Origin: Rhodoferax sp.
Lineage (GTDB): Bacteria > Pseudomonadota > Gammaproteobacteria > Burkholderiales > Burkholderiaceae_C
Length of the DNA: 64,000 nucleotides
Assembly: GCA_031291295.1 (NCBI GenBank)
Contig: JARLJI010000058.1
Span: forward strand, 1 to 64,000
Direction of reading: 5' to 3'
The stretch's first letter is position 1; every line of letters starts with the position of its first letter. Below, in pieces: positions 7,225-15,869 of this stretch. Both the position numbers and the translations under genes were made by a program. Under the pieces are notes generated by a model. The model worked only from the letters and a program-made list of their open reading frames with translations, was not told where the DNA came from and ran no database searches.

Positions 7225-7877
7225 TGACACGACGCCAAATCAATGCGGGAGTCCTTGCGGGCGCCGCACTCGCCGCCATGCCGGGCCAGACGCCCGCGCA
7301 AACCCAAAGGCAGTTCGTCTTGCCAGCGGCGCGCGGCGAGGGCGGCATGCCGCTGACCCAGGCACTCAGGCTGCGCCGTTCGACGCGCGCCTATGCGGGC
7401 AAGTCGCTGTCGATACAGCAGCTGTCTGATCTGCTATGGTCGGCCTATGGCATCAACCGGCCCAGCGGTGACCGCACCGCACCCTACTGGAGGCATGTGA
7501 TGGTGATCGACGTCTACGTCGTGCGGGCTGACGGCGTCTGGCTCTATGAGCCCAAGACCCATGCATTGCTGCCGCATCTGCAGGACGATCTGCGCGCGGA
7601 TACCGGGCTGCAGGACTTTGTGGCAAACGCGCCTCTGGAGCTCGTCTATGTGGCCCATGGCGAGCGCATGGCTGATATTTCAGCCGAGGAGCGGCGGCTG
7701 TACGCATCGGTGGATGCGGCCTTCATCGGGCAGAACGTGTACCTGTTCTGCGCCTCGGAAGGTCTGGCCACGGTCTTTCGCGGTGCGGTCGATCAGGTGA
7801 AGCTGGGGCGTGCGCTGCATCTGCCCGAGGGCCAGTTCGTGACCTTTGCGCAGACGGTAGGCTATGCCGGGGGTTGA
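7221..7877 (+). CDS. SagB/nitroreductase-family flavoenzyme with Tat-like signal
   Basis: 218 residues. The N-terminus MMTRRQINAGVLAGAALAAM resembles a twin-arginine signal, matching the exported hydroxylase upstream. The rest is a single nitroreductase-fold domain of the SagB/thiazole-oxidase type: LRRSTRAYAGKSLSIQQLSD, then DLLWSAYGINRPSGDRTAPYW, a typical opening for this family, then an ASVDAAFIGQNVYLFCASEG helix and a C-terminal FVTFAQTVGYAGG. It should bind FMN and oxidise or reduce a small organic substrate; no YcaO partner is visible in the window. It overlaps the FAD subunit by 4 bases and the next gene by 14. Confidence 0.8.
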   Translation: MMTRRQINAGVLAGAALAAMPGQTPAQTQRQFVLPAARGEGGMPLTQALRLRRSTRAYAGKSLSIQQLSDLLWSAYGINRPSGDRTAPYWRHVMVIDVYVVRADGVWLYEPKTHALLPHLQDDLRADTGLQDFVANAPLELVYVAHGERMADISAEERRLYASVDAAFIGQNVYLFCASEGLATVFRGAVDQVKLGRALHLPEGQFVTFAQTVGYAGG

Positions 7878-8925
7878 GCGCCGATTACCCTCCCTGACCA
7901 AGAGAGTCCTGCTGGTTACCGTCATCGCGGCGGTCGCCGGCGCTGCGATCGTCCTCTGGGTCTGGCGATCGAAGCATCCAGCGGACGATCCGAACCGGCT
8001 CACCCTCTACGGTAATGTCGATATACGCCAGGTGTCGCTGGCGTTCAACGCGAGCGAGCGCATCGCCGAACTGCGCGTCAAGGAAGGGGATAAGGTGCGC
8101 GCCGGCGACGTACTGGGCGTGCTGGACATGCGTACGCCGCGCGTGCGCCTGGCGCAGACCGAGGCGCAAATCGGCGTGCAGGATCAGGCCTTGCTGCGCC
8201 TGAAGAACGGGAGTCGGCCCGAGGAGGTCGCGCAGGCGCGCGCGAGCCTGGCCGCCGCCGAGGCCGAGGCCGGGCTGGCCGCACTGCAGGTGGCCCGCCT
8301 GCAGGCCACCAGCGACGCCACCGCCGGCAAGGCCGTCGGCCAGCAGGACCTGGATAACGCCCGTGCTCACCAGAAGGTGGCGCTGGCGCAGGCCGAAGCC
8401 GCGCGCCAGGCGGCGGCGCTGGTCGCGAAGGGGCCGCGCCAGGAAGATATCGCCCAGGCCACCAAGCAACTGGCCGTTGCCCACACCGAGCAGGCGCTGA
8501 TTCAGCGCCAGATCGAAGAATCGACCTTGCGCGCGCCGGCCGATGCGGTGGTGCGTGCCCGCCTGCTCGAGCCAGGGGACATGGCCTCGCCGCAGCGACC
8601 GGTCTTCACGCTGGCCATCACCGAGCCCAAGTGGGTTCGTGCCTATGTGGCCGAGCCGCAGCTCGGCCGTCTTCAGCCCGGCATGGCGGCGACCGTCAGC
8701 ACCGACAGCGAACCCGGGCGTGGCATCCCGGCGCGCCTGGGGTACATCTCGTCGGTAGCCGAATTCACGCCCAAGACGGTGCAGACGCCGGAACTGCGTA
8801 CCAGCCTGGTCTACGAGTTGCGATTTATGGTCGATGATCCGCAGGACCGTCTGCGCCTGGGCATGCCGGCCACCGTACACCTGCCATTGTTGCCGGCTGG
8901 CGAGACGCCGGCGGCGGGGCGATGA
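7864..8925 (+). CDS. Membrane-fusion (HlyD/YbhG-type) periplasmic adaptor
   Basis: 353 residues. One N-terminal membrane helix (about 13-33, VLLVTVIAAVAGAAIVLWVW) is followed by a barrel/lipoyl half-domain (NVDIRQVSLAFNASERIAELRVKEGDKVRAGDVLGVLD). A long alpha-helical hairpin covers about 90-215, then comes the second lipoyl half with APADAVVRARLLEPGDMA. This is the YbhG/EmrA-like adaptor of ABC-type tripartite exporters. It overlaps the flavoenzyme and is followed by the ATPase with a 4-base overlap, so it belongs to the same transcript. Confidence 0.92.
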   Translation: MPGVERRLPSLTKRVLLVTVIAAVAGAAIVLWVWRSKHPADDPNRLTLYGNVDIRQVSLAFNASERIAELRVKEGDKVRAGDVLGVLDMRTPRVRLAQTEAQIGVQDQALLRLKNGSRPEEVAQARASLAAAEAEAGLAALQVARLQATSDATAGKAVGQQDLDNARAHQKVALAQAEAARQAAALVAKGPRQEDIAQATKQLAVAHTEQALIQRQIEESTLRAPADAVVRARLLEPGDMASPQRPVFTLAITEPKWVRAYVAEPQLGRLQPGMAATVSTDSEPGRGIPARLGYISSVAEFTPKTVQTPELRTSLVYELRFMVDDPQDRLRLGMPATVHLPLLPAGETPAAGR

Positions 8926-10712
8926 ATCGCCCCGCCGCGGTGAGCGGCGAGCATCTGTGCCGCCACTTCGTGGTGAAGGAGGCGCGCCGCCGCGTGATCG
9001 CACTCGACGATGTCTCGTTGACGGTCGAGGCCGGTTCGCTGACCGCCCTGGTGGGCCCCGACGGTGCCGGCAAGACCACGCTGCTGCGCCTGGTGGCGGG
9101 TTTGTTGAAACCCGATGCGGGCACGCTGACAGTGCTTGGCATCGATGTCGTGCGCGACCCGCAGGCCGTGCAGGACCGGATCAGCTACATGCCGCAGCGC
9201 TTCGGCCTGTACGAGGACCTGAGCGTGCAGGAAAACCTCGACCTCTATGCAGATCTGCATGGCGTGCCGGCGGCGCTGCGCGCCACCCGCTATGCGCAGT
9301 TGATGGAGATGACCGATCTGGGGCACTTCACCGACCGGCCGGCTGGGCGGCTCTCGGGCGGCATGAAGCAGAAGCTCGGCCTGGCCTGCACGCTGGTGCG
9401 CAGCCCAGAATTGCTTTTACTGGATGAGCCCACTGTCGGCGTGGACCCTCTGTCGCGTCGCGAGCTGTGGCAGATCGTGCGGCACCTGGTCGACGTCGAT
9501 CGCCTCACGGTGCTGATCAGCACCGCCTACCTTGACGAGGCGGAGCACTGCGCGCAAGTGTTCCTGCTGCGTCAGGGCTGCGTGCTGGCAGCGGGTACGC
9601 CGGCCTCGCTGCGCGAGCAGGCCGAACATCGCAGCTTCATTGTGTCGCCACCGCCCGGGCGGCCGGCGCGCTGGCTGCAGGCGCGGCTGCTCGACGATGG
9701 GGCCGTGGTGGACGCCGTGCCGCAGGCCGGCGAGGTGCGCTTCATCCTGCAACCGGGGGCCGCGCAGCCACAGGCATTGCACGCCGCAGAGGTACGCGCA
9801 GTGCCGGCCAGGCTGGAGGACGGATTCATGGTGTTGCTAAGGCAGCATCAGCCGGACTTGCCGGTCCCTTCGACCCATGCACAGGTGCCGCGGCAGGTTC
9901 CCGGTCCGGCGCCGGCCATCGTTCGCGAAGCGGACACCGTGATCGAAGTGAAGAACCTGGTGCGCGTCTTCGGTGACTTCGTGGCAGTGGCGGACCTCTC
10001 GTTCTCGGTGCGGCGCGGCGAGGTGTTCGGACTGCTGGGGCCCAACGGTGCCGGCAAGACGACGACCTTTCGTATGCTCTGCGGCCTGTTGCCCGCGAGC
10101 AGCGGCAGTTTGAGCGTGGCCGGCGTGGATCTGCGCCACGCGCGTGCCGAGGCACGGCGCCATATCGGCTATGTGTCGCAGAAGTTCGCGCTCTACGGTA
10201 ACCTGAACGTCGCCGAGAACTTGCGTTTCTTCGCCGGTGCTTACGGCCTGCGCGGCGACCGGGCGATCGAGCGCATTCGGGTCGTGACCGAACAGTTCGA
10301 CCTCGGCGGTCTCGCCGCCACGCCCAGCGGTCAGCTGCCGGGGGGCTACCGACAACGACTGGCGATGGCAGCTGCGCTGATGCACGAGCCGCAGATTCTC
10401 TTCCTCGACGAGCCCACCAGCGGAGCCGACCCGCTCGCGCGCCGAGAGTTCTGGCGCCGCATCACCGCGCTGGCCGAGCAAGGCACCACGGTTGTCATCA
10501 CCACGCACTTCATGGAGGAGGCCGAGTACTGCGATCGCATTGTGATCCAGGATGTCGGCCGTCTGCTGGCGCTGGGCACGCCGCTGGAGGTGCGACGGCA
10601 GGCCGGCCGTGGCGATGGCGTGGCACTGGACATGGAGCAGGCCTTCATCGGCATCGTCGAGCGCGCGCGGGCCGACGCGGCCGCACCGGGCAACGCGAGG
10701 GTCGCAGCATGA
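8922..10712 (+). CDS. Tandem ABC ATPase (YbhF-like)
   Basis: 596 residues containing two complete nucleotide-binding domains. Domain 1 (about 5-235) has Walker A GPDGAGKTTLLR, signature LSGGMKQKLGLA and Walker B LLLLDEPTVGVDP. Domain 2 (about 345-575) has GPNGAGKTTTFRM, a degenerate signature LPGGYRQRLAMA and LFLDEPTSGADP. The fused arrangement is that of YbhF and of DrrA-like exporters. It powers the two ABC-2 permeases encoded next. The overlap with the following gene is 4 bases. Confidence 0.93.
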   Translation: MNRPAAVSGEHLCRHFVVKEARRRVIALDDVSLTVEAGSLTALVGPDGAGKTTLLRLVAGLLKPDAGTLTVLGIDVVRDPQAVQDRISYMPQRFGLYEDLSVQENLDLYADLHGVPAALRATRYAQLMEMTDLGHFTDRPAGRLSGGMKQKLGLACTLVRSPELLLLDEPTVGVDPLSRRELWQIVRHLVDVDRLTVLISTAYLDEAEHCAQVFLLRQGCVLAAGTPASLREQAEHRSFIVSPPPGRPARWLQARLLDDGAVVDAVPQAGEVRFILQPGAAQPQALHAAEVRAVPARLEDGFMVLLRQHQPDLPVPSTHAQVPRQVPGPAPAIVREADTVIEVKNLVRVFGDFVAVADLSFSVRRGEVFGLLGPNGAGKTTTFRMLCGLLPASSGSLSVAGVDLRHARAEARRHIGYVSQKFALYGNLNVAENLRFFAGAYGLRGDRAIERIRVVTEQFDLGGLAATPSGQLPGGYRQRLAMAAALMHEPQILFLDEPTSGADPLARREFWRRITALAEQGTTVVITTHFMEEAEYCDRIVIQDVGRLLALGTPLEVRRQAGRGDGVALDMEQAFIGIVERARADAAAPGNARVAA

Positions 10713-11887
10713 GTGGGAGCGGGCGCGGCGGCGCAACCTCGTCAGGCTTTGGGGCCCGCTTGCTCGCGCTGACGCGCAAGGAGTTCCGGCAACTGCTGCG
10801 CGACCGCAGCAGCCTGGCCATTGGCATCTTGCTGCCGGCGCTGCTGATCCTGCTGTTCGGCTACGGCATCTCGCTGGATGTCAACAATGCGCGTGTCGCC
10901 GTGGTGATGGAAGACGCGTCGCCGACCGTCGTGGATGTGCTGTATGGGCTGCAACTGTCGCGCTACTTCACGCCGGTGACCGTACGTTCGATGCACGAGG
11001 CCGACAGCCTGATGGCTGCGCACGAAGTCGACGCGATCCTGCGCATCCCCAGCGATTTCACGAGTGCGCTTTCGGCCGGCCGGGGCCGCCTGCAGTTGAT
11101 CCTGCATGGCGCGGATGCGGCCACCGCGCGTGTCATTGAGGGCTATGTGAGCGGTGCGCTGGCGCAGTGGTCGCTGGGCAACAACGACCGCGAGGCCGGC
11201 CGCGGCGGCGTGGCTGCGCTGGCGGCCGCTGCGCCCTACGGCCGCGTGGTGCTTGAGCCGCGCATGTGGTTCAACGCCGCCAACACCAGCACCTGGTACC
11301 TGGTGCCGGGGCTGATCGTGCTCATCATGACGCTCACCGGCGCCTTCCTGACCTCGCTGGTGGTGGCGCGCGAGTGGGAGCGGGGCACGCTCGAGGCCCT
11401 GTTCGTGACCCCGGTGCGGCCGACCGAGATCCTGCTGGCCAAGCTGATCCCGTACTTCGTCGTGGGCATGATGGGCTTTGCCATGTGCCTGCTGGCGGCG
11501 CGCTTCCTGTTCAGCGTGCCCTTCATCGGTTCGCTGTGGTTGCTGGTGGCGAGTTCCGTGCTGTATATGCTGGTGTCGTTGGGGGTGGGGCTGCTGATCT
11601 CGTCGTCCACCAAGAACCAGTTCATCGCCAGCCAGATGGCCCTGCTGATCAGTTTCCTGCCGGCGATGATGCTGTCGGGTTTCCTGTTCGACCTGAACAA
11701 CGTGCCACCGGTCGTGCGCTGGATCGGCCTGGCGCTGCCGGCCACGCATTACCTCGACCTCGTCAAGACGCTGATGCTGGCGGGCAATGTCTGGCCCATT
11801 GTGTTCAAGGACGGCGCGATCCTCGTCGCCTACGCGGTCGTGCTGCTCGCGGCGGCACGGCTGGTAACGCGCAAGCGCATTGCCTGA
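10709..11887 (+). CDS. ABC-2 type permease (YbhS-like)
   Basis: 392 residues. An N-terminal membrane helix after LTRKEFRQLLRDRSS (about 29-50, SLAIGILLPALLILLFGYG) is followed by a large periplasmic domain (about 55-195). Five or so C-terminal helices carry the family landmark VAREWERGTLEALFVTPVRPTEILLAK at about 213-239. The heterodimer partner follows at 11890. Together they form the inner-membrane channel of the tripartite exporter. Confidence 0.93.
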   Translation: MSGSGRGGATSSGFGARLLALTRKEFRQLLRDRSSLAIGILLPALLILLFGYGISLDVNNARVAVVMEDASPTVVDVLYGLQLSRYFTPVTVRSMHEADSLMAAHEVDAILRIPSDFTSALSAGRGRLQLILHGADAATARVIEGYVSGALAQWSLGNNDREAGRGGVAALAAAAPYGRVVLEPRMWFNAANTSTWYLVPGLIVLIMTLTGAFLTSLVVAREWERGTLEALFVTPVRPTEILLAKLIPYFVVGMMGFAMCLLAARFLFSVPFIGSLWLLVASSVLYMLVSLGVGLLISSSTKNQFIASQMALLISFLPAMMLSGFLFDLNNVPPVVRWIGLALPATHYLDLVKTLMLAGNVWPIVFKDGAILVAYAVVLLAAARLVTRKRIA

Positions 11888-11889
11888 CC

Positions 11890-13008
11890 ATGGCTGACAT
11901 GCTGCTGCGCCTGCGCGCGTTGATCGTCAAGGAGCTTCTGTCGGTGCTCAAGGATCCTTCCAGCCGCGTGATCCTGTTCCTGCCGGTGCTGCTGCAAAGC
12001 CTGCTGTTCGGCTACGTTGCCACCTACGATCTCACCAACGTGCCATATGCGGTGCTCGACCTGAGCCGCAGCCCGACCTCGGCGGCCCTGCTGGCGCGCC
12101 TGGACGGCACCGGCTTCTTCAGCCGCGTCAAGACACTGCACAGCGAAGCCGAGATCGCCCCGGCAATTGACCTGCAGGAAGTGCTGATGGTGGTGCAGAT
12201 CGGCCCGCGCTTCGAGCAGCAGTTGCTGGCCGGAGAAGCGACGCCGGTGCAACTCATCCTGGACGCGCGCAACTCCACCACTGCGGCGACGGCGGCCGCC
12301 ACCATCGGCTCGGTCGTCGACGCGTTCAACGATGAACAGTCGCTGCAACGCGGCGGTGCAGAACCGGCGCTGACGGTGCAGACGCGGGCCTGGTTCAACC
12401 CCAACCTGGAGACGCGCTGGTACTTCATGCCTGCGCTGATCGCCACGCTGTCGATGCTGCAGACGCTGCTGCTCTGCGCGCTGTCCGTGGCACGCGAACG
12501 CGAGCAAGGCACCTTTGACCAGCTCCTGGTGACGCCGCTGTCGCCGACCGAGATCATGATCGGCAAGGCGATTCCGCCGATGCTGATCGGGCTGGTGCAA
12601 TCGACATTGGTGCTGCTGGTCACACGCTTCTGGTTCCAGATCCCGATGGCCGGCTCACTGTTCACGCTGTACACCGGACTGGCGGCCTTCATGCTCGCGG
12701 GCGTGGGGATCGGACTGTCGATCAGCGCGCTGTCGGCGACGATGCAGCAGGCGGAGCGTTACACCTTCGTGATTCTCATGCCGATGATGCTGCTCTCGGG
12801 ACTGTCGACACCGGTAGCCTCGATGCCTCGCGCGCTGCAGATCGCAACACTCGTCAACCCGGTGCGCTTCGGCATCGACCTTGTGCGTCGTGTCTATCTC
12901 GAAGGCGTCGGCCTGGCCACGGTGCTGCCCGACATCGTGCCGATGCTTTTGATCGCGGCCGTGACGCTGCCAGCGGCGGCATGGCTGTTCCGGCATCGCC
13001 TCACCTGA
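11890..13008 (+). CDS. ABC-2 type permease (YbhR-like)
   Basis: 372 residues, paralogous to the preceding permease. It shows the same order: LIVKELLSVLKDPSSRVILFLPVLLQSLLFG at the N-terminus, a periplasmic domain, then VAREREQGTFDQLLVTPLSPTEIMIGK and C-terminal helices. The start at 11890 follows the previous stop by two bases. The partner outer-membrane channel is encoded immediately downstream after a good Shine-Dalgarno site. Confidence 0.92.
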   Translation: MADMLLRLRALIVKELLSVLKDPSSRVILFLPVLLQSLLFGYVATYDLTNVPYAVLDLSRSPTSAALLARLDGTGFFSRVKTLHSEAEIAPAIDLQEVLMVVQIGPRFEQQLLAGEATPVQLILDARNSTTAATAAATIGSVVDAFNDEQSLQRGGAEPALTVQTRAWFNPNLETRWYFMPALIATLSMLQTLLLCALSVAREREQGTFDQLLVTPLSPTEIMIGKAIPPMLIGLVQSTLVLLVTRFWFQIPMAGSLFTLYTGLAAFMLAGVGIGLSISALSATMQQAERYTFVILMPMMLLSGLSTPVASMPRALQIATLVNPVRFGIDLVRRVYLEGVGLATVLPDIVPMLLIAAVTLPAAAWLFRHRLT

Positions 13009-13021
13009 AGGAGTCCGATCC

Positions 13022-14518
13022 ATGTTGATACCTGGGCGATTGATCCTTCTCTTTGTGCTGGCGACGCTGGCGTCGGGTTGCACCGTCGTCGGCCCCGACT
13101 TCGTTGCTCCAACGACGGCGGCGTCTGCGCACTGGTCCGACCGCCACGGTGGTGCGGATGCGCTGGCCGCGCCGCTGGCCTCCAGCGCCGCACCGCCGAC
13201 CGACCGTTGGGCGGTATTCGGAGACCCCGAACTGATTCGGCTGCAGGCGCTGGCGCTGCAGGCCAACGCCGACGTGAAGTCGGCCGTGTTGCGCCTGTTA
13301 CAGGCACGGGTCACGCAGACCACGGTCAGCGCGCAACGCGGCGTGCAGGTGGCGGCGCAGGGTGACGTGTCGCGCCAGCGCCAGAGCGAATTCGGCAGCG
13401 CTTCGCGCCTGGTAAACGCGATCGGCGGTGCGAGCACGCCGCAACTGCTGAACATGCTGAGCTCGCCCTTCACGCTGTATCAGGCCGGCTTTGACGCTTC
13501 GTGGGAGCCTGACCTGTGGGGCCGCGTGCTGCGCTCCGAGGAGGCGGCCCAGGCCGGCACCGACGAGCAGCAGGCGGCTTTGCGGCAGGTGCAACTGGGG
13601 GTGGCGGCCGAGTTGGCGCGCGCCTACTTTGCGCTGCGCGCTGCCCAGCAGCAGCAACGGCTCACCCAGGACGAACTGGCGTCGGCCCAGGAGATCGAGG
13701 GCCTGCTGCAGGCGCAGTTCCGCAACGGCCTGGCGGATGAGTCCGCGCTCATCCGCCAGCGCTCCCAGGTGGCGGCCGTGCACGCGCTGCTGCCCGCCCT
13801 GCTGGCCCAGGAGGCACAGGCGATCAACCAGATCACGCTGCTGTGCGGCACCGAGCCCGGCAGCCTGAACGATGCGCTGGCGGCCGCGCGTATGACGCAC
13901 ACCGCCGCGGCGCTGCCTGACCTGCGCCTGGGCCTGCCGTCCGAGCTCGCGCACCGCCGCCCCGATGTGGCGGCGGCCGAGGCGCGCCTGCACGCCGCCA
14001 CGGCCAACATCGGTGTCGCCGTGGCCGACCTTTACCCCCGCATCACGCTGGGCGCGGACTTCGGACTCGAGTCGGTGGGCAGCGCCAGGTTTGGCGACTG
14101 GGGCAGCCGCCAGTGGACCGTGGGTCCGAGCCTGAACCTGCCGGTATGGGACCAGGGCCGGCGCCGTTCGACGATCACGCTGCGCAAGCTGCAGCAGCAG
14201 GAAGCGGCGGTGGCCTACCAGCAGGTGGTGTTGAAGGCCTGGCATGAGGTCGATGACGCGATATCGACCTATGTCGCCGAGACGCAGCGGGAGACCCGCT
14301 TCACCGAGCGCGCGCGAAATGCGCAGGAAGAGGCTGCGTTGGCCCGGGCCCGCCGCGCCGATGGGCTGACCAGCTACCTGCCGGTGCTGAACGCGGCCGT
14401 CGCCGTCATCGACGCCCAGCGTGACCTGACCGACAGCAACGCCCGCGTGCGCACGGCGCTGGCGGCCCTGTACAAGGCGCTGGGCGATGATGGTGCGCCT
14501 GGTGTCTCCGCACCGTAG
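13022..14518 (+). CDS. Outer-membrane efflux lipoprotein (NodT/TolC family)
   Basis: 498 residues with a lipoprotein signal (LILLFVLATLASGC, acylated Cys at about 20), then TVVGPDFVAP, the typical first motif of NodT-family channels. Two repeated outer-membrane-efflux domains follow (about 70-260 and 285-485), with AELARAYFALRAAQQQ, LAHRRPDVAAAEARLHAATANIGVAVADLYPRITL (in part) and SLNLPVWDQGRRRSTI. GAAGGAG lies 9 bases before the start. It completes the exporter and ends the operon that began with the molybdenum hydroxylase. A convergent gene begins 15 bases later. Confidence 0.93.
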   Translation: MLIPGRLILLFVLATLASGCTVVGPDFVAPTTAASAHWSDRHGGADALAAPLASSAAPPTDRWAVFGDPELIRLQALALQANADVKSAVLRLLQARVTQTTVSAQRGVQVAAQGDVSRQRQSEFGSASRLVNAIGGASTPQLLNMLSSPFTLYQAGFDASWEPDLWGRVLRSEEAAQAGTDEQQAALRQVQLGVAAELARAYFALRAAQQQQRLTQDELASAQEIEGLLQAQFRNGLADESALIRQRSQVAAVHALLPALLAQEAQAINQITLLCGTEPGSLNDALAAARMTHTAAALPDLRLGLPSELAHRRPDVAAAEARLHAATANIGVAVADLYPRITLGADFGLESVGSARFGDWGSRQWTVGPSLNLPVWDQGRRRSTITLRKLQQQEAAVAYQQVVLKAWHEVDDAISTYVAETQRETRFTERARNAQEEAALARARRADGLTSYLPVLNAAVAVIDAQRDLTDSNARVRTALAALYKALGDDGAPGVSAP

Positions 14519-14533
14519 GCGCCCCGCGCCAGG

Positions 14534-15010
14534 TCAGAAGAAGGTGCCGTACACGACCTGCAGCACTTCACCATTCATGGTGCTGACCAGCACCGCGTCG
14601 GCACCGACCCGCACCCATTCGTAGCCGATGGGCGGAATCTCCAGGCCGAACAGCCAGTAGTCCGCCAGCACATACGGCGCCGCCCAGTAGGCCGGCGGCA
14701 GGATGTCGCCGTAGGCCCAGCGGCGGTTTACCCAGCCGGAGGGCCGACGGTAGGGGCCGATCTGGTAGGGCCGAGCGGCCTGGAAGTTATGCTGGTAGAC
14801 ACCCCTGTCTGCCACGCTGGGCCGGGCGTTCCAGCCCGGAGGTTCAGTGACGCGCGAGTAGCCCCTGGGTCCCGGATGGGGCTCCACCTGGCGTGCCTCG
14901 GCACGCGGTCCCTGGCTGCCGCCTTCACGCTCGCGTTGGGCCATTGCGCCGCCACTGACCAGGCACACGGCCATCGCCATTGCCAAGCCTGTTTTCAGTC
15001 TGTGTGTCAT
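14534..15010 (-). CDS. RcnB-family periplasmic protein
   Basis: 158 residues. The start at 15010 is preceded by AGGAGA at 6 bases. A signal peptide covers about 1-25 (LAMAMAVCLVSGGAMAQ). An arginine/glycine/proline-rich linker leads to the RcnB domain at about 85-158, recognisable from GWVNRRWAYGDILPPAYW and YEWVRVGADAVLVSTMNGEV. RcnB affects nickel/cobalt homeostasis in E. coli, but most family members have no assigned metal. It may share a transcript with the ABC exporter encoded just upstream on the same strand. Confidence 0.85.
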   Translation of the reverse strand: MTHRLKTGLAMAMAVCLVSGGAMAQREREGGSQGPRAEARQVEPHPGPRGYSRVTEPPGWNARPSVADRGVYQHNFQAARPYQIGPYRRPSGWVNRRWAYGDILPPAYWAAPYVLADYWLFGLEIPPIGYEWVRVGADAVLVSTMNGEVLQVVYGTFF

Positions 15011-15058
15011 CGAATATCTCCTGTGCGTATGCCCCTGGGGGCGGGTGGTCATCGGTTA

Positions 15059-15856
15059 TCAGGTGATAAGCCGCGGGTACATCCAGCCGCCGACCCACAC
15101 CAACATGGCGAGCCCAGCGGCCAGCACGCCGAAATCCATGCCGAGGCCGAGCGTCGTGGCGCCCCCCGCCAGCATCAGCGAACGCAGGCCGTCGACGACG
15201 TAGCTCAGCGGGTTGGCATGCGCCACAACCTTCAGCCACGGCGGCATGATGTCGGTCGGGTAGATCGCGTTGCTGGCGAAGAACAGCGGCATCGTCAGCA
15301 CTTGCCCGATGCCCATGAAGCGCTCGCGCGTCTTGACGTTGCAGGCGATGATCAGCGAGAAGGTCGAGAACAGCGCTGCGCCCAGCAGGACCAACGCCAC
15401 GACGCCGAGCAGCGCCTGCAGGCTCCAGACCAGCGGCACGCCGAGCGCGACCGCCACGCCATACACAATGACCGCCTGGGTCAAGGCTCTCACGCCCGAG
15501 GCCAGCGCCTTGCCGAGCACCAGCGCCGTACGCGGCGTCGGGCTGGCAAGGAATTTGTGCACGATGCCCAGGTCGCGTTCCCAGATCACCGAGATGCCGT
15601 TGAAGATGGCGATGAACAGCACGCTCTGCGCCAGGATGCCTGGCACCAGGAACGCCACGTAGTCGACGCCGCCGGTGGGGATGGCATGCGCCCGCGCGAA
15701 CACCTGGCCGAACACCAGCAGCCACAGCATGGGCTGGATGGCCCGTGTCAGCAGCTCGGTTGGGTCGTGGCGCAGCTTGCGCATGTCCATGCCCGTGATG
15801 GCTGCCACCTTGCCGAGATAGCGCCAGCTGCGTACGGAAAAGTTCGGCGCCATCAT
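15059..15856 (-). CDS. ABC-2 type permease (DrrB-like)
   Basis: 265 residues from the ATG at 15856 (a second ATG follows directly at 15853). Six membrane segments are seen, with the helix RAIQPMLWLLVFGQVFARA near 34-52, then LVPGILAQSVLFIAIFNGISVIWERDLGIVHKFLASPTPRTALVLGK in pieces, the ABC-2 signature region. The C-terminal part contains MPLFFASNAIYPTDIMPPWL and ANPLSYVVDGLRSLML. The ATPase gene ends 13 bases upstream, so the two form a DrrAB-type exporter. The substrate is not readable. Confidence 0.92.
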   Translation of the reverse strand: MMAPNFSVRSWRYLGKVAAITGMDMRKLRHDPTELLTRAIQPMLWLLVFGQVFARAHAIPTGGVDYVAFLVPGILAQSVLFIAIFNGISVIWERDLGIVHKFLASPTPRTALVLGKALASGVRALTQAVIVYGVAVALGVPLVWSLQALLGVVALVLLGAALFSTFSLIIACNVKTRERFMGIGQVLTMPLFFASNAIYPTDIMPPWLKVVAHANPLSYVVDGLRSLMLAGGATTLGLGMDFGVLAAGLAMLVWVGGWMYPRLIT

Positions 15857-15869
15857 GTTTTCCGCCTGC

